A DNA stretch of 14,459 nucleotides from Desulfuromonadales bacterium (GTDB lineage Bacteria; Desulfobacterota; Desulfuromonadia; Desulfuromonadales; BM103): the NCBI GenBank assembly GCA_030630015.1, contig DAOVNV010000029.1, forward strand, positions 1 through 14,459, read 5' to 3'. The position numbers and the translations under genes were made by a program. Shown in pieces: positions 7,986 through 14,459 of the stretch (position 1 is the stretch's first letter; each line of letters starts with the position of its first letter). The notes under the pieces are model-generated. The model saw nothing but the letters and a program-made list of their open reading frames with translations, was not told the DNA's origin and made no database searches.

Positions 7986-8750
7986 ATGATAGTGAAACCA
8001 TATTCATATACCCTGCAGACGCTGATGATTATTCTTTTAAGCGTTGCCTGCCTGGCTGTTCCGGTCTCGGCGTCGGATCTTGACGGCACAGCGATCCTGC
8101 AACAGGTGGATAGGAATTTAAACCCGGAATCCTACGAGATGTATCGTAAGTTGATCAACATCGAGCCTGACGGCAGCAAAAAGGAATTCGTCCTCTATTC
8201 GGTAAAAAAGGGCCAGGATAAGATGGTGGCCCTGTTCCTTTCCCCGGCCAGCGAAAAGGGGCGTTCCACCCTGCGTCTGAACGACAACATGTGGCTCTAC
8301 ATCCCCAATGTCGGCAAGCCGATCCGGATCACCAGTCTGCAGTCGGTGGTCGGCGGAGTGTTCAATAACTCCGATATTCTGCGCCTTGATTACGGTGCCG
8401 AATATGATGTGGCAAACATAGCCGAAGAGGGTGATCTTTACCTGCTCGAGCTGAAAGCTAAATCGAACACCATTGCCTATGATCGGCTGAAAATGTGGGT
8501 CGATAAAAAAGCCCTGCTTCCGACGACCATCGAGTGTTTTGCTTCCAGTGGCATGTTGATCAAAACCCTCTATTACAAGGAACCGAAAGATTTCGGCAAC
8601 GGTGTGGTGCGCCCATCGATACTGGAGACCGACAGCCCGCTTTACAAAGGCTATAAGTCGGCCATGGTCTATGCCAAAATCAATCAGAAGGAACTGGCGG
8701 ATGAGGTCTTTTCCCTCAACTATCTGTCTCGAGTTGACGAGCTCCGCTGA
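7986..8750 (+). CDS. Exported LolA-like protein (outer membrane lipoprotein-sorting family)
   Basis: A 254-residue protein with a signal peptide ending around PVSA-S (cleavage after about residue 29). The mature part looks like the LolA/LolB-type half-barrel family annotated as outer membrane lipoprotein-sorting protein. Supporting stretches are KMVALFLSPASEKGRSTLRL, MWLYIPNVGKPIRI, DYGAEYDVANIAEEGDLYLL and YDRLKMWVDKKALLPTTIE. These folds shield a lipid or acyl chain in the periplasm. There is a Cys at 21 (SVAC), but without a proper Leu at -3, so lipidation is doubtful. An AAAGGAA ribosome binding site precedes the start, 15 nt after the permease stop. It probably accepts what the ABC transporter releases; cargo unknown. 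Confidence 0.82.
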   Translation: MIVKPYSYTLQTLMIILLSVACLAVPVSASDLDGTAILQQVDRNLNPESYEMYRKLINIEPDGSKKEFVLYSVKKGQDKMVALFLSPASEKGRSTLRLNDNMWLYIPNVGKPIRITSLQSVVGGVFNNSDILRLDYGAEYDVANIAEEGDLYLLELKAKSNTIAYDRLKMWVDKKALLPTTIECFASSGMLIKTLYYKEPKDFGNGVVRPSILETDSPLYKGYKSAMVYAKINQKELADEVFSLNYLSRVDELR

Positions 8751-8786
8751 TTAATCTTTCGGTGCTCAGGTGCAGATGAGAAGCCC

Positions 8787-10103
8787 ATGTTTTTGCTGCG
8801 AAAAATAATCACTTTAACCTGTTTGTGTACCCTTTGGGGGGCGGGATTGTCTGTCCCTTCCACAAGTCTGGCCGAGGACTACAGCTTCAGCCTCGACGAG
8901 TTTGAAAAAAAGAGTTTTTCCTGGGGGGGCTACGCCGAGCTGAAGTGGGATCACAACTGGATTAACCAAGCTGGCACCTTTGGTCTGCTTGGATTCTACG
9001 ACAACCCGCGCTCAGATCTGGATCGACTGACTTCAACAGTCCAATTGGATGGCAACTACAATAAGGGAATCGTCGATTTCAACTGGCTGCTGCAGGCCTT
9101 TGCCCAAAAAAGCCAAGTTGATGCCGAGCAGAACCTGGATATCTTTTCCGCTTACGCTAGTATCAAGCCTGCTCCTTCAGTCACTTTCGAGCTGGGCAAA
9201 AAAACCTTCAAATGGGGCAAGGGCTATGCCTGGAACCCGGTCGGTTTTATCGATCGCCCCAAAGACCCCAACAATCCGGAAGATGCGCTTGAGGGCTATA
9301 TTGGTGCAGGTGTCGATCTGATCAAAAGTTTCCCCGGGACACTTCAGACGCTGGCATTGACCGGGATGATCCTTCCGGTCTGGGAAGATGTCAACGAAGA
9401 TTTCGGTGAGCAGAACCATATCAATTTTGCTGCCAAGCTTTATCTGCTTTATCGGGACACCGACATCGACTTTGTTTTGTTCACCGGCGACAGCCGCTCA
9501 ACCAGATACGGGATTGATTTCTCGAAAAATCTGGCGACCAACTTTGAAATTCATGGGGAAATTGCTTATATTCCTGAGCAGAAGATAAAGATTTTAAACA
9601 GTTCTGGTCTCCTGGAAAGTCATGAAAGAGCCGTCACCAGTTACCTGCTGGGGCTGCGTTATTTGACGGAAAACGACATCACCACCATTCTTGAGTTCTA
9701 CCATAACGATGCGGGCTACTCCGAAACTGAAATGGATCGGTTCTATCAGCTGGTCAGTGATGCCAACCTGCAATATATCAACAGCGGTGATGACAGTCTT
9801 TTGAGTCAAGCCGCAACGATCAGCAAAAGCGGCTACGCAAGACCCCAGATTGGGCGGAGTTATCTCTATGCCAAAATAACCCAGAAGGAACCGTTCGACC
9901 TGCTCTATTTAACCCCAGGGGTCGCAGCAATCCTCAACCTAGATGATGAAAGTTATTCACTGAGCCCAGAAGTGGTTTATACAGGTTTTACTAACTGGGA
10001 ACTGCGGCTGCGCTATTCACGAATTGATGGCGGAAGGTTCACTGAACATGGTGAAAAGCTCAACGAAAGCAAGCTGGAGCTGAGGGTCCGTTATTATTTT
10101 TGA
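8787..10103 (+). CDS. Predicted outer-membrane beta-barrel protein
   Basis: A 438-residue protein with a signal peptide (cleavage near SLA-E, residue 29). The mature chain is rich in alternating polar/aromatic strands, such as FSWGGYAELKWDHNWI, SVTFELGKKTFKWGKGYAW and WELRLRYSRIDGG. It ends in a terminal strand LELRVRYYF with the C-terminal Phe that the BAM machinery recognises. It contains the motif KTFKWGKGYAWNPVGF and a loop with DRPKDPNNPEDALEG, a pattern seen in DUF1302-like and related barrels; the exact family is uncertain. It follows the LolA-like gene by 36 nt with GAGAAG upstream, and closes the operon. It is the likely outer-membrane partner of the system. Confidence 0.78.
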   Translation: MFLLRKIITLTCLCTLWGAGLSVPSTSLAEDYSFSLDEFEKKSFSWGGYAELKWDHNWINQAGTFGLLGFYDNPRSDLDRLTSTVQLDGNYNKGIVDFNWLLQAFAQKSQVDAEQNLDIFSAYASIKPAPSVTFELGKKTFKWGKGYAWNPVGFIDRPKDPNNPEDALEGYIGAGVDLIKSFPGTLQTLALTGMILPVWEDVNEDFGEQNHINFAAKLYLLYRDTDIDFVLFTGDSRSTRYGIDFSKNLATNFEIHGEIAYIPEQKIKILNSSGLLESHERAVTSYLLGLRYLTENDITTILEFYHNDAGYSETEMDRFYQLVSDANLQYINSGDDSLLSQAATISKSGYARPQIGRSYLYAKITQKEPFDLLYLTPGVAAILNLDDESYSLSPEVVYTGFTNWELRLRYSRIDGGRFTEHGEKLNESKLELRVRYYF

Positions 10104-10145
10104 AGCCTTGCCGGAGACGATTCAAAAAGGGATAGGGCCTGGGAT

Positions 10146-10177
10146 GAAAATTAAGTGAGATGTCCCCGGAATTGGGT
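10146..10177 (+). repeat. Dispersed intergenic repeat, family 1, copy 3
   Basis: AAAATTAAGTGAGATGTCCC then CGGAATTGGGT: a diverged copy of the units at 2131 and 5393, same orientation, between the barrel gene and hbd. It lies immediately before the ribosome binding site of hbd. Its last bases merge into TATAAG (10177-10182), a possible -10 element. Confidence 0.55.
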
Positions 10178-10205
10178 ATAAGAGGGTGAAAAAGGAGCAT
10201 TTGTG

Positions 10206-11057
10206 ATGAGTATCAATAAAATCATGGTTATCGGCGCCGGACAGATGGGTGGCGGCATTGCCCAGGTTGCGGCGGAATCCGGTCTGGAGGTTGTCCTTAA
10301 CGATGTCGATGCCGGGTTGATCGAAAAGCGAATGGCATTCATCGACAAGCTGTTAAATAGAAATGTCGAAAAAGAACGGATCACCGAAAAACAGAAGTCG
10401 GAGATCATGGCTCGTCTGACCCCCTCCACTGATCTGGCGGATGCGGCGGGCGTCGATTTCATCGTCGAGGCGGCCACCGAGAATATGGCGATCAAGGAAA
10501 AAATCTTCCGGACACTGGATGAAGTCGCCAGGCCGGGTGTGATCCTTGCCAGCAATACCTCCTCCTTGCCGATTACCGAGATTGCCGCGGTTACCAACCG
10601 CCCTGAACTGGTGATCGGTATGCATTTCATGAACCCGGTGCCGGTGATGAAATTGGTGGAAATCATTCGCGGCATCGCAACCAGTGACGACTGCTACAAA
10701 AAGATTGAAGAGCTGGCGGTGCGCATGGGCAAGACACCGGTCGAAGTCAATGATTATCCCGGTTTTATCGCCAACCGAATTCTGATACCGATGATCAACG
10801 AGGCGATCTACTGCGTTTATGAAGGGGTGGCTGAACCGGAGGCGATTGACACGGTTATGAAGCTGGGCATGAACCATCCGATGGGGCCGCTGACTTTGGC
10901 CGATTTCATCGGGCTGGATACCTGCCTGGCAATCATGGAAGTGCTCTACGAAGGTTTCGCCGACAGCAAATACCGCCCCTGCCCGTTGCTGCGCAAGATG
11001 GTCAAGGCCGGTTGGCTCGGCAAGAAAAGTGGCAAGGGGTTCTTTGAGTATGCTTAA
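10206..11057 (+). CDS. hbd: 3-hydroxybutyryl-CoA dehydrogenase
   Basis: This cytosolic NAD(P)-dependent enzyme interconverts acetoacetyl-CoA and 3-hydroxybutyryl-CoA. The 283-residue protein has the usual length and layout: Rossmann motif VIGAGQMGGGIAQ near the start, SNTSSLPITEIA, the catalytic stretch GMHFMNPVPVMKLVE, NDYPGFIANRIL, and a C-terminal helical domain ending GWLGKKSGKGFFEY. AAGGAG (10192-10197) serves either the ATG at 10206 (spacing 8) or an in-frame GTG at 10203 (spacing 5). No thiolase, crotonase or acyl-CoA dehydrogenase gene lies nearby, so the pathway (beta-oxidation or butyrate-type metabolism) cannot be decided here. Confidence 0.93.
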   Translation: MSINKIMVIGAGQMGGGIAQVAAESGLEVVLNDVDAGLIEKRMAFIDKLLNRNVEKERITEKQKSEIMARLTPSTDLADAAGVDFIVEAATENMAIKEKIFRTLDEVARPGVILASNTSSLPITEIAAVTNRPELVIGMHFMNPVPVMKLVEIIRGIATSDDCYKKIEELAVRMGKTPVEVNDYPGFIANRILIPMINEAIYCVYEGVAEPEAIDTVMKLGMNHPMGPLTLADFIGLDTCLAIMEVLYEGFADSKYRPCPLLRKMVKAGWLGKKSGKGFFEYA

Positions 11058-11070
11058 TGGTCGTTGCTTC

Positions 11071-11085
11071 GGTTGGTCCAACCCC
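11071..11085. repeat. Short palindrome after hbd; dispersed repeat, family 2, copy 2
   Basis: GGTTGG-T-CCAACC (11071-11083) is a perfect dyad 14 nt after the hbd stop. It has no T-run, so it is a poor terminator. TTGGTCCAACCCC (11073-11085) matches the repeat at 5744-5756 at 12 of 13 positions. Confidence 0.4.
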
Positions 11086-11090
11086 GGGAA

Positions 11091-11118
11091 TTACAGAAAT
11101 TCAAGGCAAACTTGCAAT
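11091..11118 (-). mobile_element. Possible degenerate right end of an IS30-family element
   Basis: Read from the outside in, this stretch has AGA, TTCAA, CAAA and TGCA in the same order as the IS30 left end at 13281-13307, with small gaps. It lies 15 nt before the predicted start of the group II intron. If real, the IS30 copy has lost nearly all of its transposase gene. The match is imperfect and could be chance. Confidence 0.3.
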
Positions 11119-11312
11119 CTTGCAGGCCTGACCGTTCGCAGTAACAGCTTGAAATCACACGGGTTTAAGTCCCGTCTGGGGAGTTGTCCGTACACCCCGG
11201 TAGTTCAAGGGAGCGGCGTTTGAGCAATCAAGGGTCGTGAGTTCTCAATTGGCAAAGCAGCAGGCCGTAACACAAGTGAACCCGTCTGTAGCCTCGTTAC
11301 TGCTTTGAAGAT

Positions 11313-11340
11313 GCCGACCCAGTGGTCAGATGGGGAAGGC
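11313..11340 (+). other. EBS1 stem-loop of the intron (domain I)
   Basis: GCC (11313-11315) pairs with GGC (11338-11340), and CCC (11318-11320) with GGG (11332-11334). They enclose an 11-nt loop that contains GGTCAG (11324-11329), complementary to the six bases before the proposed 5' splice site. This is how exon-binding site 1 is usually displayed. Confidence 0.5.
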
Positions 11341-11627
11341 CGATGTTCGCAGACCCGGATAACGGAAGCGGTCTGTGAAATCTTCCGGGGTCGAAGGGAT
11401 GGCATGTTGCAGATGATTTTAAGCACAGTGCTGGAGACCCAGTGCGGTGGTGCGTGAGGAGTGCCAACCAAGGCGTATAAGGGAGACCGAAATCGCCAAG
11501 GGCCGTATCGGGAGTCGGAGGGGTTCATAGTACCGTTTGAGGGCACGGGACAACATAACCCTGCCCAAGGGAAGGAGCCCTACTTTGTTTACGCAACCAA
11601 AGAGTGGAAGGTGAGGGGATTGCAGAT

Positions 11628-12962
11628 ATGCTAACAACCCCTGAAAACATCAGGACACTACAGAGGAAGCTCTACCGCAAGGCCAAGCAGGAACCGGCCT
11701 TCCGCTTCTACGCCTTGTATGACAAGGTGTGTCAGGCAGACGTCCTCAGTCACGCCTATCGTCTTGTCCGTGCCAACAAAGGGAATGCCGGTGTCGATGG
11801 CATTACCTTCACGGCCATCGAGGCAGAAGAAGGGGAAACCGCCTTTCTGGCGGAACTGCAAGAGGCATTGAAAAGCAAGACGTACAAACCGGCCCCTGTC
11901 AAGCGGGTCATGATTCCCAAGGCCGACGGCAGTCAGCGTCCCCTGGGGATTCCGACCATACGGGATAGGGTGGCTCAGATGGCTACGAAACTGGTCATCG
12001 AGCCGATCTTTGAAGCGGACTTCTGCGAAAGCTCCTACGGGTTTCGGCCAAAGAAGTCAGCCCATGACGCAGTTGAGGACGTGGCGCATTCCATGAACAA
12101 GGGATACACCGAAGTCATCGATGCCGATTTATCCAAATACTTCGACACCATCCCCCATGCCAAGCTTCTGGCCGTGGTCGCCGAGCGCATTAGTGACGGT
12201 GCAATTCTGCACCTGATCAAGATGTGGCTCAAAGCACCGATCATGACAGTGGATAAGGATGGAACGAAGAGGAACGTCGGTGGCGGCAAGGGCAATCGTA
12301 CCGGAACACCGCAAGGCGGGGTCATCTCACCGTTATTGTCCAATCTCTACCTGCATCTTCTGGACAGGATATGGGAGCGGCGACAATTACAGAAACGGTT
12401 AGGCGCTCGCATCGTACGCTATGCGGACGATATCGTCGTACTGTGCCGTAACGGCACCAAACAACCAATGGCGGTTTTGCAGCAAATTCTGGAACGACTG
12501 GATCTCACCCTGAACGAGGACAAGACCCGAGAGGTCGATACCTTCGAAGGGAGGTTCGACTTTCTCGGTTTTGGAATCTGGATGGGTAAGAGTCGCAGGA
12601 CAGGGAATTACTATCCCCACGTTCAACCTTCAAAGAAATCGCTCAAGACGATCAAAGACCGTGTGACCACCCTGACAAGAAGGGGTCGGACACTCGTGCC
12701 GTTGGATAGTGTGGTTAAGGAAGTTAATTCCACCTTGCAAGGCTGGGTTGGCTACTTTCATGTTCACAATTGCAGCAAAGCTCTCGAACACGTTCGGGGC
12801 CATGCAGAGCAGCGATTGAGAATCCACCTTAGCAAGCGACACAAGGTCAGAGATCGAGGGGCAGGATACGCCCGGTTTGGCAATGGAGTCCTATACGCTA
12901 AATATGGACTTTACAAAGTGCCGACGACAGCAGGTTGGACGAGGGCGCATGCCCTGCGGTGA
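11628..12962 (+). CDS. ltrA: Group II intron reverse transcriptase/maturase
   Basis: The intron-encoded protein helps splicing and copies the intron into new sites. In the 444-residue product the reverse transcriptase domain (about 40-330) shows DADLSKYFD (165-173), GTPQGG (226-231), YADD (265-268) and LGFGIW (313-318). The maturase (X) domain carries GWVGYFH (372-378). The C-terminal part (about 390-444) is a DNA-binding type tail without the Cys pairs of an HNH endonuclease. Mobility should therefore be endonuclease-independent, for example using a replication fork primer. I use the ATG at 11628 because GGTGAGGGG lies upstream; a GTG at 11604 is in frame but lacks a ribosome binding site. 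The frame is intact and the catalytic motifs are complete. Confidence 0.93.
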   Translation: MLTTPENIRTLQRKLYRKAKQEPAFRFYALYDKVCQADVLSHAYRLVRANKGNAGVDGITFTAIEAEEGETAFLAELQEALKSKTYKPAPVKRVMIPKADGSQRPLGIPTIRDRVAQMATKLVIEPIFEADFCESSYGFRPKKSAHDAVEDVAHSMNKGYTEVIDADLSKYFDTIPHAKLLAVVAERISDGAILHLIKMWLKAPIMTVDKDGTKRNVGGGKGNRTGTPQGGVISPLLSNLYLHLLDRIWERRQLQKRLGARIVRYADDIVVLCRNGTKQPMAVLQQILERLDLTLNEDKTREVDTFEGRFDFLGFGIWMGKSRRTGNYYPHVQPSKKSLKTIKDRVTTLTRRGRTLVPLDSVVKEVNSTLQGWVGYFHVHNCSKALEHVRGHAEQRLRIHLSKRHKVRDRGAGYARFGNGVLYAKYGLYKVPTTAGWTRAHALR

Positions 12963-12972
12963 AGAACATCGG

Positions 12973-13006
12973 AAAGCCGTGTGCGGGAAAACCGCACGCA
13001 CGGTTT
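12973..13006 (+). ncRNA. Group II intron domain V
   Basis: A 34-nt hairpin of canonical length. It begins AAAGCCGTGTGCGG with the AGC catalytic triad at 12975-12977, has a GAAA-type apical loop, and closes CCGCACGCACGGTTT. It begins 10 nt after the maturase stop codon. Confidence 0.88.
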
Positions 13007-13009
13007 GAT

Positions 13010-13119
13010 GAGGGAGGGCTGGTCAAAGAAGTTATGGTGAGGTTATTTAGGCACCGTCAGACGAAAGTGACGGAAACAGATAAGCCAAACCTAAAACTGC
13101 TGAGACCTGCTCTCTACTC
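13010..13119 (+). ncRNA. Group II intron domain VI with bulged A and long apical extension
   Basis: GAGGGAGGGC (13010-13019) pairs with 13109-13119, leaving A13116 bulged as the branch nucleotide. GGTC (13021-13024) then pairs with GACC (13104-13107). Beyond this basal stem there is an extension of about 79 nt: AGGTT (13040-13044) with AACCT (13088-13092), GGC with GCC, and a perfect CCGTCA/TGACGG hairpin (13054-13073). Domain VI is normally a simple hairpin of a few tens of bases, so this extension is unusual. Confidence 0.75.
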
Positions 13120-13122
13120 TAC

Positions 13123-13201
13123 CTATGTCACGAATGCTGTATGAATACTGCAAATGGCTGATGACATAGCGCTCTTTTTCGTTAAGATGTTGGTAGGACA
13201 T
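13123..13201 (-). pseudogene. IS30-family transposase, N-terminal remnant
   Basis: From an ATG at 13201 on the minus strand, 26 codons give MSYQHLNEKERYVISHLQYS followed by YSIRDI. This is the start of IS30-family transposases (MSY-x-HL-x-x-x-ERY), leading into their first helix-turn-helix. AGGGAG lies 7 nt upstream. The reading stops at the intron's 3' boundary. On the other side of the intron the minus-strand continuation reads GSGLQDCKF and then unrelated codons, not the expected HTH and DDE domains. So the rest of the gene is missing rather than only interrupted. Confidence 0.7.
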
Positions 13202-13307
13202 AGCAGGCTCCCTTCTGGCTCTGAGTTGGTCGTACTTCCCAGAATACCAGAAGCCCTGTCATGTTCTACTCTTAGCTCAAGTGGTGCACTTTGAAGTTGA
13301 ATCTACC
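13202..13307 (-). mobile_element. IS30 left end (leader and terminal repeat)
   Basis: The 106 nt upstream of the transposase start are the non-coding left end of the IS30 copy. The outer tip on the minus strand reads GGTAGATTCAACTTCAAAGT then GCACCAC (13281-13307). From memory this is of the IS30-family terminal-repeat type (GTAGATTCAA). I could not identify a target duplication. Confidence 0.55.
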
Positions 13308-13316
13308 ATGATGAAC

Positions 13317-13374
13317 CATATGAGACAGCGCCGGGAAAGGTAATAACTTTCCCGGCGCGAATCTAACTCATATG
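13317..13374. terminator. Large nested palindrome downstream of the Sel1 gene
   Basis: CATATGAG (13317-13324) pairs with CTCATATG (13367-13374). Inside, GCGCCGGGAAAG (13328-13339) pairs with CTTTCCCGGCGC (13347-13358), a perfect 12-bp stem around a 7-nt loop. It lies 44 nt after the Sel1 stop codon and 9 nt from the IS30 left tip. There is no U-run on either strand, so it is not a standard intrinsic terminator. It could still terminate or stabilise the Sel1 message, or be the palindromic target that attracted the IS30 element. Confidence 0.45.
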
Positions 13375-13417
13375 ATTTAAAAGGGGACTGCCAGCTGTCG
13401 CCTCCAGTGCCACCAAC

Positions 13418-14440
13418 CTATTGGCCCTTCAGCTGTTGCTTAATTTTCTCCGCTAGTTTTTGAGCGCGTTCCATCTGCAGAGATGTTAAGTCTTGGCCCA
13501 AAATCTCCAAGTTGTGTATGGCATGCTCCGCTCCATGTTCTGCTGCAATCAATAACCAGGCATATGCATTTTCATAGTTTGGCTGCACACCTTTCCCCAT
13601 ATAGTGCATCATGGCGAGATTGAACTGGGCCGCTGAGTCTCCTTGTTTAGCTGCTGCGAGATACCAATTTAGTGCTTCAGGATAATTTCTGGGCACACCT
13701 GCTCCCTTCTGGTACATTACGCCAAGATTTGCTTGTGCCTTGGCCATTCCTTGGTCAGCTGCCAACTGAAAATATCTGCAGGCTTCCTTTGTGTCCTGTG
13801 TGACACCTTCTCCGTTCAAATAAAGCATCCCGAGGTTATATTGCGAAAAAGCGTCACCCTGTTCAGCGGCAAGGCCATACCATTTAGCCGCTTCATTATA
13901 ATCCTGTGGTACACCTTTACCCGCATCGTACGAGTATCCCAAATTGTATTGTGCTTCAGGATGGCCTTGCTCTGCAGACTTTCTATACCATTCAGCGGCG
14001 GCACTATAGTTCTGGGTAACTCCTTCGCCTAAGTTATGCATTGTTCCGACATTGTATTGTGCTTCAGCATTGCCTTGTTCTGCTGCAGCAAGATACCACC
14101 GAAGTGCCTCATGCTTGTTTTGTTGTACTCCCAGACCGTTGTCATACAATGTGCCAAGTAACACTTGGGCTTCGGCCACCCCTTGTTCTGCTGCCATCCT
14201 GAAAAGTTCTGCTGCCGACACATAATCAACAGGGCCGCCTTTCCCTTCAAAATTCAGTGCCCCAAGAGGTGCAAAGGCTTCTATATTCCCTTTCATTGTC
14301 TCAGCTAATAACAGTTGACGAGCTTTTTTGTATTCACCAGCGTCAATAGCTTTTCCAGCTTCACTAATACTCTCTGCCCATGCAGAAATTGTCAGAAACA
14401 CAAACAGTAAAAATGCTGATGTAACTTTGGTGAAGTGCAT
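13418..14440 (-). CDS. Exported Sel1-repeat (TPR-like) protein
   Basis: A protein of 340 residues with a signal peptide (MHFTKVTSAFLLFVFLTISA, then WA-E). It is followed by seven Sel1 repeats of 36 residues, each near A-x-(A/S)-Q-x-N-L-G-x-x-Y-x-x-G-x-GV-x-x-(D/N)-Y-x-x-A-x-x-W-Y-x-x-A-A-E-Q-G, and an eighth degenerate one (HAIHNLEIL). These alpha-alpha solenoids bind other proteins and often act in envelope signalling or assembly; a partner cannot be named. The start is placed at the ATG at 14440, which GAGGGG precedes with good spacing; ATG 14443 and TTG 14455 are also in frame. Base composition is visibly more A+T-rich than the genes at 2200-5300, possibly a sign of different origin. The promoter lies beyond the window. 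Confidence 0.88.
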   Translation of the reverse strand: MHFTKVTSAFLLFVFLTISAWAESISEAGKAIDAGEYKKARQLLLAETMKGNIEAFAPLGALNFEGKGGPVDYVSAAELFRMAAEQGVAEAQVLLGTLYDNGLGVQQNKHEALRWYLAAAEQGNAEAQYNVGTMHNLGEGVTQNYSAAAEWYRKSAEQGHPEAQYNLGYSYDAGKGVPQDYNEAAKWYGLAAEQGDAFSQYNLGMLYLNGEGVTQDTKEACRYFQLAADQGMAKAQANLGVMYQKGAGVPRNYPEALNWYLAAAKQGDSAAQFNLAMMHYMGKGVQPNYENAYAWLLIAAEHGAEHAIHNLEILGQDLTSLQMERAQKLAEKIKQQLKGQ

Positions 14441-14459
14441 CATTTCCCCTCTCAAAAAA

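Larger units (their letters stand above)
11134..13122 (+). mobile_element. Group II intron encoding a maturase/reverse transcriptase
   Basis: The element has the full plan of a bacterial group II intron: about 490 nt of structured RNA, an intron-encoded protein, then domains V and VI. The 3' end is well set: domain VI folds with bulged A13116 as the seventh base from the end, and the intron closes with CTCTAC at 13122. The 5' end is less sure. GTTCG at 11134 departs from the usual GTGYG, but the exon bases just before it, CTGACC (11128-11133), pair perfectly with GGTCAG (11324-11329) in an 11-nt hairpin loop, as expected for IBS1/EBS1. No convincing EBS2 was found. It lies on the same strand as hbd, after its stop, and antisense to an IS30 remnant. 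Confidence 0.82.

Noticed and set aside
10353..11081. 242-codon minus-strand frame opposite hbd
   Set aside because: Antisense to a well-supported dehydrogenase; His/Gln/Arg-rich without a recognisable motif.
11155..11171. tRNA T-arm-like hairpin, ACGGG-TTTAAGT-CCCGT
   Set aside because: No matching acceptor, D or anticodon arms, and no CCA. Together with the outer CTTGAA/TTCAAG pairing (11148-11209) it fits a branched helix of intron domain I.
13187..13294. 35-codon plus-strand ORF beginning MLVGHSRLPSG
   Set aside because: It is the reverse complement of the IS30 left end and transposase start, which explain the sequence better.

Overview
The window looks like chromosomal DNA of a Gram-negative bacterium. 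Outer-membrane genes, the style of the phosphate transporter pair, and acyl-CoA metabolism together suggest the Desulfuromonadales/Geobacter group of the former Deltaproteobacteria. This is a judgement from gene content and protein style; no 16S or other marker is present.

Left half (1-5645), all genes on the minus strand. The window opens inside a small lipoprotein gene with its own promoter, followed by a perfect 22-bp palindrome that looks like a TetR-type operator. Next comes a two-gene phosphate uptake unit (DUF47/PhoU-like accessory protein, then a PiT permease). Beyond it is a coupled pair: a protein-isoaspartate methyltransferase with a signal peptide, and a large membrane protein with a spermidine-synthase-like domain. 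Last is a small two-helix membrane protein.

Middle (5646-10103), plus strand. A 383-nt intergenic region holds a hairpin, a candidate structured leader and a TATAAT box. It precedes a four-gene operon: ABC ATPase, FtsX/MacB-type permease, exported LolA-like protein and outer-membrane beta-barrel. Together these cover the inner membrane, periplasm and outer membrane. They are the best candidate here for an uncharacterised trans-envelope (lipid or lipoprotein) transport system.

Right half (10104-14459). A 3-hydroxybutyryl-CoA dehydrogenase gene is followed by a mobile-element nest. A full group II intron (about 11134-13122) encodes a reverse transcriptase/maturase, with domain V and a domain VI carrying a bulged A and an unusually long apical extension. 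Its 3' flank is the first 26 codons of an IS30-family transposase on the opposite strand, with the IS30 left end beyond. The rest of that transposase gene is absent, and a possible degenerate right end lies just upstream of the intron. A large nested palindrome then separates this from an exported Sel1-repeat protein gene on the minus strand.

Two families of short dispersed intergenic repeats occur. One contains AATTAAGTGAGRTGT (three copies, same orientation); the other is TTGGTCCRACCCC (two copies). From memory they resemble REP-type elements.
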